64,000 bases of DNA from JAOUEA01 sp963790335 (GTDB taxonomy: Bacteria; Actinomycetota; UBA4738; HRBIN12). The notes beneath the pieces are model-generated. The model made no database searches and was not told where the DNA came from. It saw only the letters and a program-made list of their open reading frames with translations. Positions 34,511 to 44,179 of the stretch are shown here, piece by piece (position 1 is the first letter of the stretch; every line of letters starts with the position of its first letter). The position numbers and the translations under genes were made by a program. The DNA is taken from the NCBI GenBank assembly GCA_963790335.1, contig CAWBOB010000002.1, positions 186,001 to 250,000 on the forward strand. Direction: 5' to 3'.

Positions 34511-37500
34511 TCACCCCTGGGCGAGGTGCTCGACCGCGTCGAGCTCGTCGAGGTAGGGCCTCGCGCCGAGCGCCTCGAACGTGGGCCGGGCCCGGCCCGA
34601 TCGCTCCAGAGCGTCGCTCGGTCTGCCGAGCTTCACGAGGCACCTGGCCTGGCCGATACGGCAGAGCGCGGCTTCCAAGGGGAAGCCGTAGACCTCCCAT
34701 CCTGCTGTCACCTCGGCATGCCTATCGAGCGCCGCGGAGGCATCGCCCCAGGTCTCCTCGTACACCGCGAGACCGGTGTCGTGGGACAGGCGAAGGCGCT
34801 GCGACGATCGGCCGGCATCGCCGTCGAACTCGAGCAGCTCGGAGGCCCGCTCGCGATCGCCGGCGCGGGCGAGCATGCGCAGCGCGAGCGTCATGAAGCC
34901 ACTGCGGAACGTGGTCTTCGACGCGGTCGAGGCGGTGAATGCGTCGAGGTGGAGGAGCATGGTGGTGGCGTCGTCGTCGGCGCACGCCATCTCGGCCGCC
35001 AAGAGGAAGGCCGGCGCGAGGTACTCGAGCGTGCCGAGTTGCAGGGCGCGGTCGAGCAGCTCCTTCGCACACGCCCTCGCGGTGTCGTGATCGCCACGGC
35101 GGAGCGTGACCCAACCCTGGAACTGCACCGCCACCGATCCGAGCTGCGTCTCGACGCCGTGCTGGTCGTCCCAGGACCGGAGCCAGGCGGCCGACGCCAA
35201 CACCCGGTCCCACTCACCCATGTCGAACAGGGGCTCGAGCATGCCGGCACGCGCCCACGCGTACGACGTGGCGAGCCCCCGGCTCTGGCAGAAGCCGGCC
35301 ATCTCTTCCCAGATCGGCTGCGCGGCGGCGGGGCCGCGCTGATACCAGAGCTCGCTGGCGTAGTTGTTGTAGGCGACGGCCGTCTCCTCACCCAGGCCGT
35401 GGCCGCTACCGATAGCCAGCGCCTGCTCGAGGTCGTCCAGACCCGCGTCGTTGCCGAGCTTGCTTCTGCTCGCGCCCCGATACTGCAGCGCGAGCACCTC
35501 CTCGCTCCGAAGCCCGAGCTCGCGCGCGAGCCCGAGTGCGCGTTCGGACCAGGAGACAGCCGACTCGTAGTCCTCTACGACCCAGAGGTGGCCGGCCATG
35601 CGGGTGAGGGCCCGCGCGAGCGCCGGGCCGGGGATGTGGTCTTCGAGTACCTCGATCGCTTCGGTGAGCAGCGGCTCCGCGCCGTCGATGTCGCCGCTCT
35701 CGAAGACCGACCGAGCGAGCATGACCGTCGCGTCGGCGGCACCGATCGCGTCCCCCTGTGCGCGGAACCCGGCCACAGCGTCGCGCAGGTCGCGGCCGGC
35801 CTCGTCGAACCGACCACCGACGAGGGCGGCGGCGCCCGCGCGGACCAGCGTGGCCGGGCGACGCCGGTCGCCGTCGTGCATCAAGCTCATCGCCCGCCGA
35901 GCGTGCGCCAGCGACCGTGTGGGATCGAGGCCGACGGCGCGATCCGAGGCGGCGAGCAGGTGCTCGATCGCTTCCTCCGCGATCTCGCCGGCCGACGCAT
36001 CGCCCGCCGCTGCGGCGAGGTCGTGGGCCTCGGCGTAGTGCGATGCCAGCCGTTCCTCACGGTCGCCGGCGCCCGAGCCGAGGGCCGACTCCAGCCACCG
36101 GGCGACGGCCCGATGCTTACGTGCTCGGTCGGCTCGCGGGATGCGTCCGTAGGCGACGTCGCGAACGAGCACATGGCGGAACGCGTATTCGGTCTGACCG
36201 GCGACGGTGCTGGAGTGCATGCGACGCACCACCTCGCGCGCCGCCAGATCGTCGAGCGCCTGGCGGGCGGTGACATCGGGCGAGCCGGAGATGGCGGCGA
36301 TGGCGCCGGGCCAGCAGGTGAGACCCACGACGGCTGCATCCTGGGCGGTCGTCCGAAGGGCGGCGGGCAGCGCGTCGAGCCGCGCCGAGAGCAACCCCTG
36401 GATCGTCGAGGGCAACGCGGTCGATGTCGTCACCCGGTCCCGCTCGCCCTCCTGCTGGTCGCGCAGCATCCGCATGAACTCCTCGGCGTACAGTGGGTTG
36501 CCTCCGGAACGCTGAACGACCGCTTCCGCGGCGTCGGCCGACAGGGTGTCGCGATCGCGCAGGGCGGCCACGAGCTGGGCCGTCTCCCCCTCGGACAGCG
36601 GGCCGAGTTGCAGCACCGTGGTGCCGGGCCGCTCGCCCCAGCGCGGGCGGACGTCGAAGAGCCCGGGCCGCGCGGCGACGACGACCATCAGCGGCACGGC
36701 ACCGACGCTCTCGAGCAGCACGTCGATGAAGCCCAACAACGCGGGCGAGGCCCCGTGCATGTCCTCGAAGACCAGGATCGTCGGGTTCTCCCGGGCGAGG
36801 CGTTCGATGAAGGCCGCCCATGCGGAGAAGTCTTCCTCGGGCCGCCCCTCCTCGGGTGCGATCTCCGCCAGCACCAGCGGAAGCAGGTGGCGCCGCAGCC
36901 GCCGGTGCTCGTCGTCGTCGGGCGAGACCCGGCGGAGCGTGGCGTCGAGCTTGGACCCGACCGTCTCGGGCGTGTCGGAGTCGAGGATGCTCGCCTCCGC
37001 CTTCACGATGTCGGCGAACGGTGCGAAGGCCGTCGTGTCGCCGTAGGGCAGGGGTCGCCCGAGCCGCCATCGCACCAGCTCGGGAAGCTCGTCGGTCACC
37101 ACCGACAGCTCGGCGATCAGCCGGCTCTTGCCGAGCCCTGCCTCACCCACGATCGTCACGAGGCGCGGGCGCAGGTCGTGCATCGACGAGAGGAACTCGG
37201 TCCGCACGGTGCGAAGCTCCGATCGCCGGCCCACGAAGGGCGCACCCATCGGGTCGGGGGGCTCCAGGGCGATGCGGCCTCGGGTCTCGAGCGGCGCCCA
37301 GATCGGGATCGGATCCGCCTTGCCCTTCACGGTGACGGGCCTGAGCTCCTGCCATCGGAAGTCGTACCTGGTCGCGAGGTAGGTCGAGGCCGCGACGACG
37401 ATGCCGTCGGGGGGCGCGGTCGCCTGCAGCCTCGACGCCGTGTTCACCACGTCGCCCGTCACGTGCTCGCCGATGCGGGGACCGAGGCCGAACGACACCA

Positions 37501-37915
37501 CGACCTCACCGGTGGCGATCCCGACGCGGACCGCGAGCGACGACGGATCGTCGCGCCGACGAAGCTGCACCTCATCCCTGATGCGCAGCGCCGCCCGCAC
37601 GGCTCGCTCGGCGTCGTCCTCGTGCGTCACCGGCACGCCGAACACCCCGAACATCACGTTGCCGACGATCTTCTCGACGGTGCCGCCGAAGCCCTCGATG
37701 TGCCGGCGGATGAGCTCGTGGAAGGGTCTGAGGACCGCCATGAAGACCTCGGGGTCGTCGCCCGGTTCGAACCGGCGCTGCACATCCGCGATGTCGGCGA
37801 ACAACGCCGTGACGAGCCGCCGTTCCTCGCCGGCCTGGCCGAGCGCGGTTCCACAGGCGATGCAGAACCTCGCCTGCGCCTGATTCGACGTGCCGCAGCT
37901 CGGACAGATCCGCAC
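34511..37915 (-). CDS. Adenylate/guanylate cyclase-like protein fused to AAA ATPase and TPR domains
   Basis: 1134 residues. An N-terminal zinc ribbon (CPSCGTSNQAQARFCIACG, residues 4-22) is followed by a class III cyclase domain (about 35-210), an AAA/NACHT-like ATPase with Walker A GEAGLGKSRLIAEL (near 258), and helical TPR-like repeats to the end. In the cyclase domain the first metal Asp (LFADIADV) and the VNTASRL Asn/Arg pair are present. The second metal Asp (GDAVM in most homologues) is Asn: KIVGNVMFGVFG. The architecture is common in actinobacteria and is often linked to signalling or LuxR-like control. Output and ligand are unknown. The GTG start lies 6 nt after a TACACT element. Confidence 0.88.
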   Translation of the reverse strand: MRICPSCGTSNQAQARFCIACGTALGQAGEERRLVTALFADIADVQRRFEPGDDPEVFMAVLRPFHELIRRHIEGFGGTVEKIVGNVMFGVFGVPVTHEDDAERAVRAALRIRDEVQLRRRDDPSSLAVRVGIATGEVVVSFGLGPRIGEHVTGDVVNTASRLQATAPPDGIVVAASTYLATRYDFRWQELRPVTVKGKADPIPIWAPLETRGRIALEPPDPMGAPFVGRRSELRTVRTEFLSSMHDLRPRLVTIVGEAGLGKSRLIAELSVVTDELPELVRWRLGRPLPYGDTTAFAPFADIVKAEASILDSDTPETVGSKLDATLRRVSPDDDEHRRLRRHLLPLVLAEIAPEEGRPEEDFSAWAAFIERLARENPTILVFEDMHGASPALLGFIDVLLESVGAVPLMVVVAARPGLFDVRPRWGERPGTTVLQLGPLSEGETAQLVAALRDRDTLSADAAEAVVQRSGGNPLYAEEFMRMLRDQQEGERDRVTTSTALPSTIQGLLSARLDALPAALRTTAQDAAVVGLTCWPGAIAAISGSPDVTARQALDDLAAREVVRRMHSSTVAGQTEYAFRHVLVRDVAYGRIPRADRARKHRAVARWLESALGSGAGDREERLASHYAEAHDLAAAAGDASAGEIAEEAIEHLLAASDRAVGLDPTRSLAHARRAMSLMHDGDRRRPATLVRAGAAALVGGRFDEAGRDLRDAVAGFRAQGDAIGAADATVMLARSVFESGDIDGAEPLLTEAIEVLEDHIPGPALARALTRMAGHLWVVEDYESAVSWSERALGLARELGLRSEEVLALQYRGASRSKLGNDAGLDDLEQALAIGSGHGLGEETAVAYNNYASELWYQRGPAAAQPIWEEMAGFCQSRGLATSYAWARAGMLEPLFDMGEWDRVLASAAWLRSWDDQHGVETQLGSVAVQFQGWVTLRRGDHDTARACAKELLDRALQLGTLEYLAPAFLLAAEMACADDDATTMLLHLDAFTASTASKTTFRSGFMTLALRMLARAGDRERASELLEFDGDAGRSSQRLRLSHDTGLAVYEETWGDASAALDRHAEVTAGWEVYGFPLEAALCRIGQARCLVKLGRPSDALERSGRARPTFEALGARPYLDELDAVEHLAQG

Positions 37916-37921
37916 GCTCCG

Positions 37922-37927
37922 AGTGTA
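37922..37927 (-). promoter_or_regulatory. -10 element of the cyclase gene (leaderless type)
   Basis: TACACT on the minus strand ends 6 nt before the GTG at 37915. Confidence 0.45.
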
Positions 37928-37998
37928 CGGAGGCTCGTCTCGAGGCCTACCGAGCAGGAGGTCCTCGCCCTGGAAGCCGCCATGTCCGGGCGAGGTCC

Positions 37999-38004
37999 TA
38001 GACT
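37999..38004 (+). promoter_or_regulatory. -10 element of uvrB (leaderless type)
   Basis: TAGACT ends 6 nt before the GTG at 38011. The intervening TCCGGG is not a usable ribosome binding site. Confidence 0.5.
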
Positions 38005-38010
38005 TCCGGG

Positions 38011-40032
38011 GTGCCCCCGTTCCGCATCCGATCCGAGTTCCGTCCCGCCGGCGATCAGCCGGCCGCGATCGAACAGCTCTCGACTTCCGTGCAGGCGGGC
38101 GACGAGCACGTGACCCTACTCGGGGCCACCGGCACCGGCAAGACCTTCACGATCGCCCACGTGGTCGAGCGGGTGCAGCGTCCCACCCTGGTGATCGCGC
38201 CCAACAAGTCGCTCGCGGCTCAGCTCGCCAACGAGTTCCGCGAGGTGTTCCCCGACAACGCGGTCGAGTACTTCGTGAGCTACTACGACTACTACCAGCC
38301 CGAGGCCTATATCCCGTCGACCGACACCTACATCGAGAAGGACAGCTCGGTCAACGACGAGATCGAACGGCTGCGGCACTCCGCGACGGCAGCCCTGCTC
38401 GGGCGCCGAGACGTGCTCATCGTGGCGAGCGTCTCCTGTATCTACGGGCTCGGCTCACCCGAGGAGTACGAGGGACAGATCCTCAGGCCGTACAAGGGCA
38501 CCGAGATCCCGCTCGAGTTCGCGATGCAGCGCCTCGTCGACATCCAGTACTCGCGGAACAACATGAGCCGCGCGCGCGGCACGTTCCGGGTGCAGGGCGA
38601 CACGCTCGAGGTGTTCCCGCCGTACGACCAGACCGGCTACCGCATCGAGTGGTGGGGAGACACGATCGAGAAGATCTCGAAGTTCGATCCGGTCACCGGT
38701 GAGCTCGTCGACGACGCGATCGTCGACCTCACGGTCTTCCCCGCCTCGCACTACGTCGCGGGCGACGAGCGCATGAAGCGGGCGGTCGTGACGATCGAGC
38801 AGGAGCTGCACGAGCGTCTGGCCGAGCTCGAGGGTCAGGGCAAGCTGCTCGAGGCCGAGCGGCTGCGCATGCGCACCGCCTACGACCTCGAGATGATGCG
38901 GGAGGTCGGGTTCTGCAGCGGCATCGAGAACTACTCACGCCACATCGACGGGCGCAGCGCCGGCACCGCGCCGTACACGCTGCTCGACTACTTCCCCGAC
39001 GACTACCTCGTCGTGATCGACGAGTCGCACGTGACGGTGCCGCAGCTCGGCGGCATGTACGAGGGCGATCTCTCCCGCAAGTCGACGCTCGTGGAGCACG
39101 GCTTCCGTCTGCCGAGCGCCATCGACAACCGGCCGCTCAAGTTCGAGGAGTTCACCGAACGCGTGCATCAGACGGTCTACATGTCGGCGACGCCGAGCGC
39201 CTACGAGCTGCGCATGTCGTCGAGCGTCGTCGAGCAGATCGTCCGTCCGACCGGGTTGATCGATCCCGAGGTGCAGATCCGGCCCACCAGGGGGCAGGTC
39301 GACGACCTGATCGAGGAGATCCGCCGCCGCGCCGAGGCCGATCAACGGGTGCTCGTGACGACCCTCACGAAGAAGATGGCCGAGGACCTCACCGACTACC
39401 TGGTCGAGATGGGTATCCGCGTGCGCTACCTGCACTCCGAGGTCGACACCCTGCAGCGCATCGAGATCGTGCGCGACCTGCGACTGGGGGAGTTCGACGT
39501 GCTCGTCGGCATCAACCTCTTGCGTGAGGGCCTCGACCTGCCCGAGGTCTCGCTCGTCGCGATCCTCGACGCCGACAAGGAAGGGTTCCTGCGGTCCGAG
39601 ACGTCGCTCGTGCAGACGATCGGACGGGCGGCTCGCAACGTCGACGGCACGGTGTTGATGTACGCCGACCAGATCACCGATTCGATGACGGCGGCCATCA
39701 GCGAGACGCAGCGTCGGCGCCGGATCCAGATGGGGTACAACACCGAGCACGGCATCGATCCGACGACGATCCAGCGCAAGGTGACCGACATCCTCCTCAC
39801 GCTCCGGGGCGAGGGTGACCCGAAGGCGACCGCCCCCACGAAGCCCCGGCGCCGGCGCGCGGCCCGCGCCGAGATGCCGACCGAGGAGCTCGGGCGCCTC
39901 GTGCAGAGCCTCGAGGAGGAGATGCATCAGGCGGCCAAGGATCTGCGCTTCGAGTACGCAGCGAGACTGCGCGACGAGGTGCACGACCTCAAGCGCGAGC
40001 TGAAGCAATTGCGCGAGGCCGGCGTCGCCTGA
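38011..40032 (+). CDS. uvrB: Excinuclease ABC subunit B
   Basis: Damage-verifying helicase-like subunit of nucleotide excision repair, 673 residues. Motif I is LLGATGTGKTFTIAHV, the beta-hairpin region SYYDYYQPEAYIPSTDTYIEKD, DEAD-like VVIDESH, motif VI TIGRAARNVDG, and a C-terminal UVR domain (LVQSLEEEMHQAAKDLRFEYAARLRDEV) that contacts UvrC. The start is the GTG directly after the -10 element. The frame is intact. It is separated from uvrA by about 7.7 kb of accessory genes, although the two are often close in actinobacteria. Confidence 0.98.
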   Translation: MPPFRIRSEFRPAGDQPAAIEQLSTSVQAGDEHVTLLGATGTGKTFTIAHVVERVQRPTLVIAPNKSLAAQLANEFREVFPDNAVEYFVSYYDYYQPEAYIPSTDTYIEKDSSVNDEIERLRHSATAALLGRRDVLIVASVSCIYGLGSPEEYEGQILRPYKGTEIPLEFAMQRLVDIQYSRNNMSRARGTFRVQGDTLEVFPPYDQTGYRIEWWGDTIEKISKFDPVTGELVDDAIVDLTVFPASHYVAGDERMKRAVVTIEQELHERLAELEGQGKLLEAERLRMRTAYDLEMMREVGFCSGIENYSRHIDGRSAGTAPYTLLDYFPDDYLVVIDESHVTVPQLGGMYEGDLSRKSTLVEHGFRLPSAIDNRPLKFEEFTERVHQTVYMSATPSAYELRMSSSVVEQIVRPTGLIDPEVQIRPTRGQVDDLIEEIRRRAEADQRVLVTTLTKKMAEDLTDYLVEMGIRVRYLHSEVDTLQRIEIVRDLRLGEFDVLVGINLLREGLDLPEVSLVAILDADKEGFLRSETSLVQTIGRAARNVDGTVLMYADQITDSMTAAISETQRRRRIQMGYNTEHGIDPTTIQRKVTDILLTLRGEGDPKATAPTKPRRRRAARAEMPTEELGRLVQSLEEEMHQAAKDLRFEYAARLRDEVHDLKRELKQLREAGVA

Positions 40033-40095
40033 GCGTCACGACCGACCCGCTCGAGGCGGCACCGATCGCGAGACCTCGGCTTGGCTCGAGACCTC

Positions 40096-40124
40096 TTGAC
40101 ATCGAACACGTGTTCGAGTATGGT
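40096..40124 (+). promoter_or_regulatory. Consensus promoter containing a perfect SOS (LexA) box
   Basis: TTGACA (40096-40101) and TATGGT (40119-40124) are 17 nt apart. The spacer holds the 16-bp palindrome TCGAACACGTGTTCGA (40102-40117), which matches the Gram-positive LexA box CGAAC-N4-GTTCG exactly. LexA bound here would block RNA polymerase. It drives the DUF222/HNH gene that starts at 40169. Confidence 0.85.
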
Positions 40125-40168
40125 GGGCGGACCTCGTAGACCCGTCCTCCCCCGGAACGGGATCGATC

Positions 40169-41284
40169 GTGACACTGGAGTCGTGCGACACCAATGCTCT
40201 CGTCGAGCGTGTCCACGTCCTCGATCGCGAGATCGCCCTCCGCCAGCGCGAGCTGTTGGACACCCTTGCCCAGCTCGAGACACGGGGAGCCTGGATCGAC
40301 GATGGCGCGCACGACATGGCGCAATGGACTTCGATGCACCTCGACATCTCCCGCTGGAAGGCTGAGCGCTGGCTTCATGCAGGCCGGGCGTTCTCGTGGC
40401 TGCCCGCCACCGCCGATGCGCTCGAACGCGGTGATCTCGGTATCGACAAGGTGGCCGAGCTCGCCCGGTTCGCGGAGTTCGACGACGAGGACGCGCTCGT
40501 GCGATGGGCCCAGACGGTCCCGTCCGGCGCCATCCGGCGTGCCGGCGAGCTCCGAGCGAAGGAGCGCGCAGACGAGGCCGAGCACGACGAACGCACTCGA
40601 TGGCTGCAGTGGCGCTACGACGACGACGGCCGCCGGTTCCTGCTCGACGCCGAGCTGCCGTCGGCGCAGGGCGCGGTGGTGGCACGGGCACTGGACCGGC
40701 TGGGTGAGCAGATCCCGGTGACGCCCGGCGAGGAGTCCGCCGCGCACGCGGGCGCTCGCAGGGCCGACGCGCTCTTCGCCCTGTGCTCGGCGCGACTGGC
40801 GGGTGACGAAGATCAGGACCGGGCTACGGTGGTCGTGCACGCCGACCTCGACGTGCTCTACGACGGCGATACCAACGCGGTGATCGAGGGCGGCCCGGTG
40901 ATCGCCGGGCCAACCGTGCAGCGACTGCTCTGCAACGCTCGGGTGCAGATGGTGGTCGAGCAGCCCGACGGCAGCGTGGCGGGCGTCGGCCGCATGTCGC
41001 GTGAGCCCACCGCCTGGATGATGCGTCAGCTCCGCCATCGCGACGGCGGTTGCCGGTTCCCCGGCTGCGACGCTCGGCGGTTCACGCAGGCCCATCACAT
41101 CGAGTGGTGGTCGCGCGGCGGCGCCACCGACCTCGACAACCTCACACTGATCTGCTCGTTCCACCACAAGCTCGTCCACGAGTACGGGTGGTCGATCGAA
41201 CGAACCGACGACGGCGACCTGGTGTGGCACCGACCGGGAGGCGCTCGCTACCGGGCAGGGCCGGCACAGCACGAGGTGGCGTGA
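40169..41284 (+). CDS. DUF222 / HNH endonuclease domain protein (13E12 repeat family)
   Basis: 371 residues from the GTG at 40169 (weak upstream site GGAACGGGA). The N-terminal DUF222 region (about 1-260) has AQWTSMHLDISRWKAERW and GDLGIDKVAELARF. The C-terminal HNH nuclease reads RDGGCRFPGCDARRFTQAHHIEWWSRGGATDLDNLTLICSFHHKLVHE: two zinc Cys, the HHI core, the DNL Asn and the final HH. The family is multicopy in many actinobacteria, and in Mycobacterium tuberculosis some members carry LexA boxes. Here it sits next to uvrB and under an SOS promoter, which suggests a DNA-damage-induced nuclease. Its biological target is not established. Confidence 0.9.
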   Translation: MTLESCDTNALVERVHVLDREIALRQRELLDTLAQLETRGAWIDDGAHDMAQWTSMHLDISRWKAERWLHAGRAFSWLPATADALERGDLGIDKVAELARFAEFDDEDALVRWAQTVPSGAIRRAGELRAKERADEAEHDERTRWLQWRYDDDGRRFLLDAELPSAQGAVVARALDRLGEQIPVTPGEESAAHAGARRADALFALCSARLAGDEDQDRATVVVHADLDVLYDGDTNAVIEGGPVIAGPTVQRLLCNARVQMVVEQPDGSVAGVGRMSREPTAWMMRQLRHRDGGCRFPGCDARRFTQAHHIEWWSRGGATDLDNLTLICSFHHKLVHEYGWSIERTDDGDLVWHRPGGARYRAGPAQHEVA

Positions 41285-41288
41285 CCGT

Positions 41289-42945
41289 TCACTTCCGATG
41301 TCGGTAGTACTCCACCTTCTCGGGCTCGAGCGGCGTGTTGCCCAGGATCAGGTCGGCCGCCTTCTCGGCGGTCATCATCACCGGCGCGTAGATGTTGCCG
41401 TTGGTCACGTACGGCATCACCGACGCGTCCACGACGCGCAGACCCTCGAGGCCGTGCACCTTCATCGAGAGCGGATCGGTGACCGACATGTCGTCGATGC
41501 CCATGCGTGCGGTGCACGACGGGTGCAGTGCCGTCTCGGCGTCCTTCGCGACCCATGCGAGGATCTCCTCGTCCGTCTCGACGCCCGGTCCCGGTGAGGT
41601 CTCGCCGCCGTTGAACGGATCGAACGCCGGTTGGGTCAGGATGCCGCGCGCGACCCGGATCGCCTCGACCCACTCGCGCCGGTCCTGATCGGTCGAGAGG
41701 TAGTTGAACCGCAGCGCTGGGTGCACGCGCGGGTCCGAGCTCGTGAGCCTGATCGAGCCTCGCGCGTCCGAGTACATCGGACCGATGTGCACCTGGTACC
41801 CGTGATCGCCGGCCGGTGAGGAGCCGTCGTAACGGATCGCGATCGGCAGGAAGTGGAACATCAGGTTGGGGTAGTCCACGTCCTCGTTGCTCCGCGCGAA
41901 CCCTCCCGCCTCGAAGTGGTTCGTCGCACCGAGCCCCGACCGCAGGAACAGCCACTGCGCGCCGATGAACGGGCCGCCGCCACATCTTCATGCCCGGCGC
42001 GATCGACACCGGCTGCGTGCAGGCGTACTGCACGTAGACCTCCAGGTGGTCCTGCAGATGCTCGCCCACGCCCGGCAGGTCGTGCACCACGTCGACCCCG
42101 ACCGCCTCGAGGTGACCGGCGTTGCCGACCCCCGAGAGCTGCAGCAGCTGCGGCGTGTTGATCGCCCCGCCGCAGAGCACCACGTCGCCGGCCATGGCGC
42201 GCTTGGGCGATCCGTCGCGCCCGCGCGTGTACTCCACACCGATCGCGCGCGTGCCGTCGAACAGCACCTTCGACACGAACGCGCGCGTCTCGATGGTGAG
42301 GTTCGGACGAGCGCTCACCGGGTGCAGGTAGGCCCGCGCCGCAGAGAGCCGCCGGCCGTTGTGCACGTTGCGATCGAACGGCGCGAATCCTTCCTGTCGA
42401 TAGCCGTTGACGTCGTCGGTCAGCTGGTAGCCGGCCTGCTGCACGGCCTCGAAGAACGCGCCGAACAGCGGGCTGGTCGCCGGACCACGCTCGAGCACGA
42501 GTGGACCCGCGTGTCCCCGGTACTCGTCGGTTCGGTCGGCGGCGAGGCAGCGCTCCATGCGCTTGAAGTACGGCAGGCAGTGCGCGTAGTCCCACGTCTC
42601 CATGCCCGGATCCGCCGCCCACCGCTCGTAGTCCATCGGGTTGCCGCGCTGGAAGATCATGCCGTTGATGCTGCTCGATCCGCCGAGCACCTTGCCGCGG
42701 GCGTGGTAGATGCGCCGGCCCCCCATGTGGGGCTCGGGCTCGCTCTCGTACTTCCAGTCGTAGAAGCGGCTGCCGATCGGGAAGGCGAGCGCCGCCGGCA
42801 TGTGGATGAAGACGTCCCAGATGTAGTCGGGCCGTCCGGCCTCGAGCACGAGCACGCGGTTCGACGGGTCCGACGAGAGCCGGTTCGCGAGAGCGCTTCC
42901 GGCGGAGCCGCCGCCGACGATCACGAAGTCGTACTGCCCGCCCAT
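41289..42945 (-). CDS. betA: GMC oxidoreductase, choline dehydrogenase-like, frame broken
   Basis: FAD enzyme oxidising primary alcohols such as choline. The start is the ATG at 42945 (GGGAGGGG upstream), beginning MGGQYDFVIVGGGSAGSALA. GKVLGGSSSINGMIFQRGNP and VVLCGGAINTPQLLQLSGVG are GMC signatures. An extra base in the G-run at 41971-41973 shifts the frame after APGMKMW; the rest continues PFIGAQWLFLRSG and ends HPSCTARMG...DASVMPYVTNGNIYAP, carrying the catalytic His and Asn. Corrected length is about 551 residues. The C-terminal block closely resembles BetA. No aldehyde dehydrogenase (betB) is nearby, so the substrate is uncertain. Confidence 0.85.
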
Positions 42946-43080
42946 GGTCTGCCCCTCCCGTTCATGCGCGCGTGTGCCGTCGAGCGCGAGCATGCACCAC
43001 CTCGTCGTGGCCCGCATCCTCGGGGTTGCCCGCTACGCAACGAAGGCCGTGGTGGTCCCGGCCCTGTCACGTCGCGGGAG

Positions 43081-43086
43081 TAGGGT
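43081..43086 (+). promoter_or_regulatory. -10 element of the amidohydrolase gene (leaderless type)
   Basis: TAGGGT ends 7 nt before the GTG at 43094. Confidence 0.45.
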
Positions 43087-43093
43087 TCGCCAC

Positions 43094-44123
43094 GTGGGTC
43101 GTCTCGTCGTGCGCGCACCGCTGGCCTGGTTCGGCCCCGGCCGGGTGATCACCGATGCCCAGGTCGCGTGCGAGGGTGGCGTGATCGCCGCGTTCGGACC
43201 GAGGGAGCCGGTGGCCGACACCGACGACGTGCTCGAGACCGACGGCTTCCTCTTGCCCGCCGGGGCCGATCGTCACGTGCACGTCGGGTTGAGCGATCCG
43301 GTCGCGATCCTGCGCCGTGGCGTGACGGCCGTGCGCGACCTGGCGTGGCCGGCCGAGCGCATCTTCCCGCTCGCCGACGCGTCGGAGGTGCCCGGATTCA
43401 ACGGGCCGCTGATCCGTGCGGCCGGACCGATGCTCACGGCTCCCGGCGGCTATCCCACCAGGGAAGCCTGGGCGCCCCCGGGCACCGGACTCGAGCTCCG
43501 CGACGCCGCGACCGCCGCGACCGCCGTGCGCGACCTCGCGGTCAGAGGCGCGGTCGCCATCAAGGTGTCGCTCAACGCCGACGCAGGGCCGACCCCGGAC
43601 GACGCCGTGCTCGGTGCGATCTGCGACGAGGCGGCCGAGCGAGACCTTCCCGTGACCGCCCACGCCCAGGGTCGGGGACAGGTCGAGCGTGCGCTTGGGC
43701 GCCGGGGTGCGCGAGCTCGCGCACGCTCCATGGAGCGAGCCCCTCGCCGACTCGACGCTCACGGCTGCGGCCGCCCGCATGCGCTGGGTCTCGACCCTCG
43801 ACATCCACGGCTTCGGCCGCGACACCCCCGAGCTCCGATGTGCCCTCGACAACCTCGCCCGGTTCCATCGCGCCGGCGGCGAGATCGTCTACGGCACCGA
43901 TCTGGGCAACGGACCCGTCCCTCCCGGCGTGCACGTGACCGAGCTCCGGTGGCTCCGCCAGGCCGGCCTCACGACCGAGCAGGTGCTCGAGGCGTTCGTG
44001 CGCGCCCCGGTCGAGGTCGGCGCTCCCGCTGACCTGCTCGTGGTGGGGGAGAGCCCCCTCGGCGACGTCGCCGCCCTCGACGACCTCAAGCTCGTCGTCC
44101 GCTCCGGCGAGATCGTCCGGTAG
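43094..44123 (+). CDS. Metal-dependent amidohydrolase, frame broken
   Basis: Imidazolonepropionase/prolidase-like amidohydrolase fold. Starting VGRLVVRAPLAWFGPGRVI, it has the metal motif HVH in GADRHVHVGLSDP, a Lys in GAVAIKVSLNAD that could bridge the metals, and His in PVTAHAQGRGQ. An extra G in the run 43697-43699 then shifts the frame to AGVRELAHAPWSEPL (next His) and VYGTDLGNG (catalytic Asp). It ends ADLLVVGESPLGDVAALDDL..., the small beta-domain typical of the family. Corrected length is about 342 residues. All expected ligands are kept across the break. The substrate is unknown. Confidence 0.83.
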
Positions 44124-44179
44124 GCAGGTACTCTAGTCTGGACTACCGGGGAACGGCCGGCCACTCCGTGAAGGCAGGC

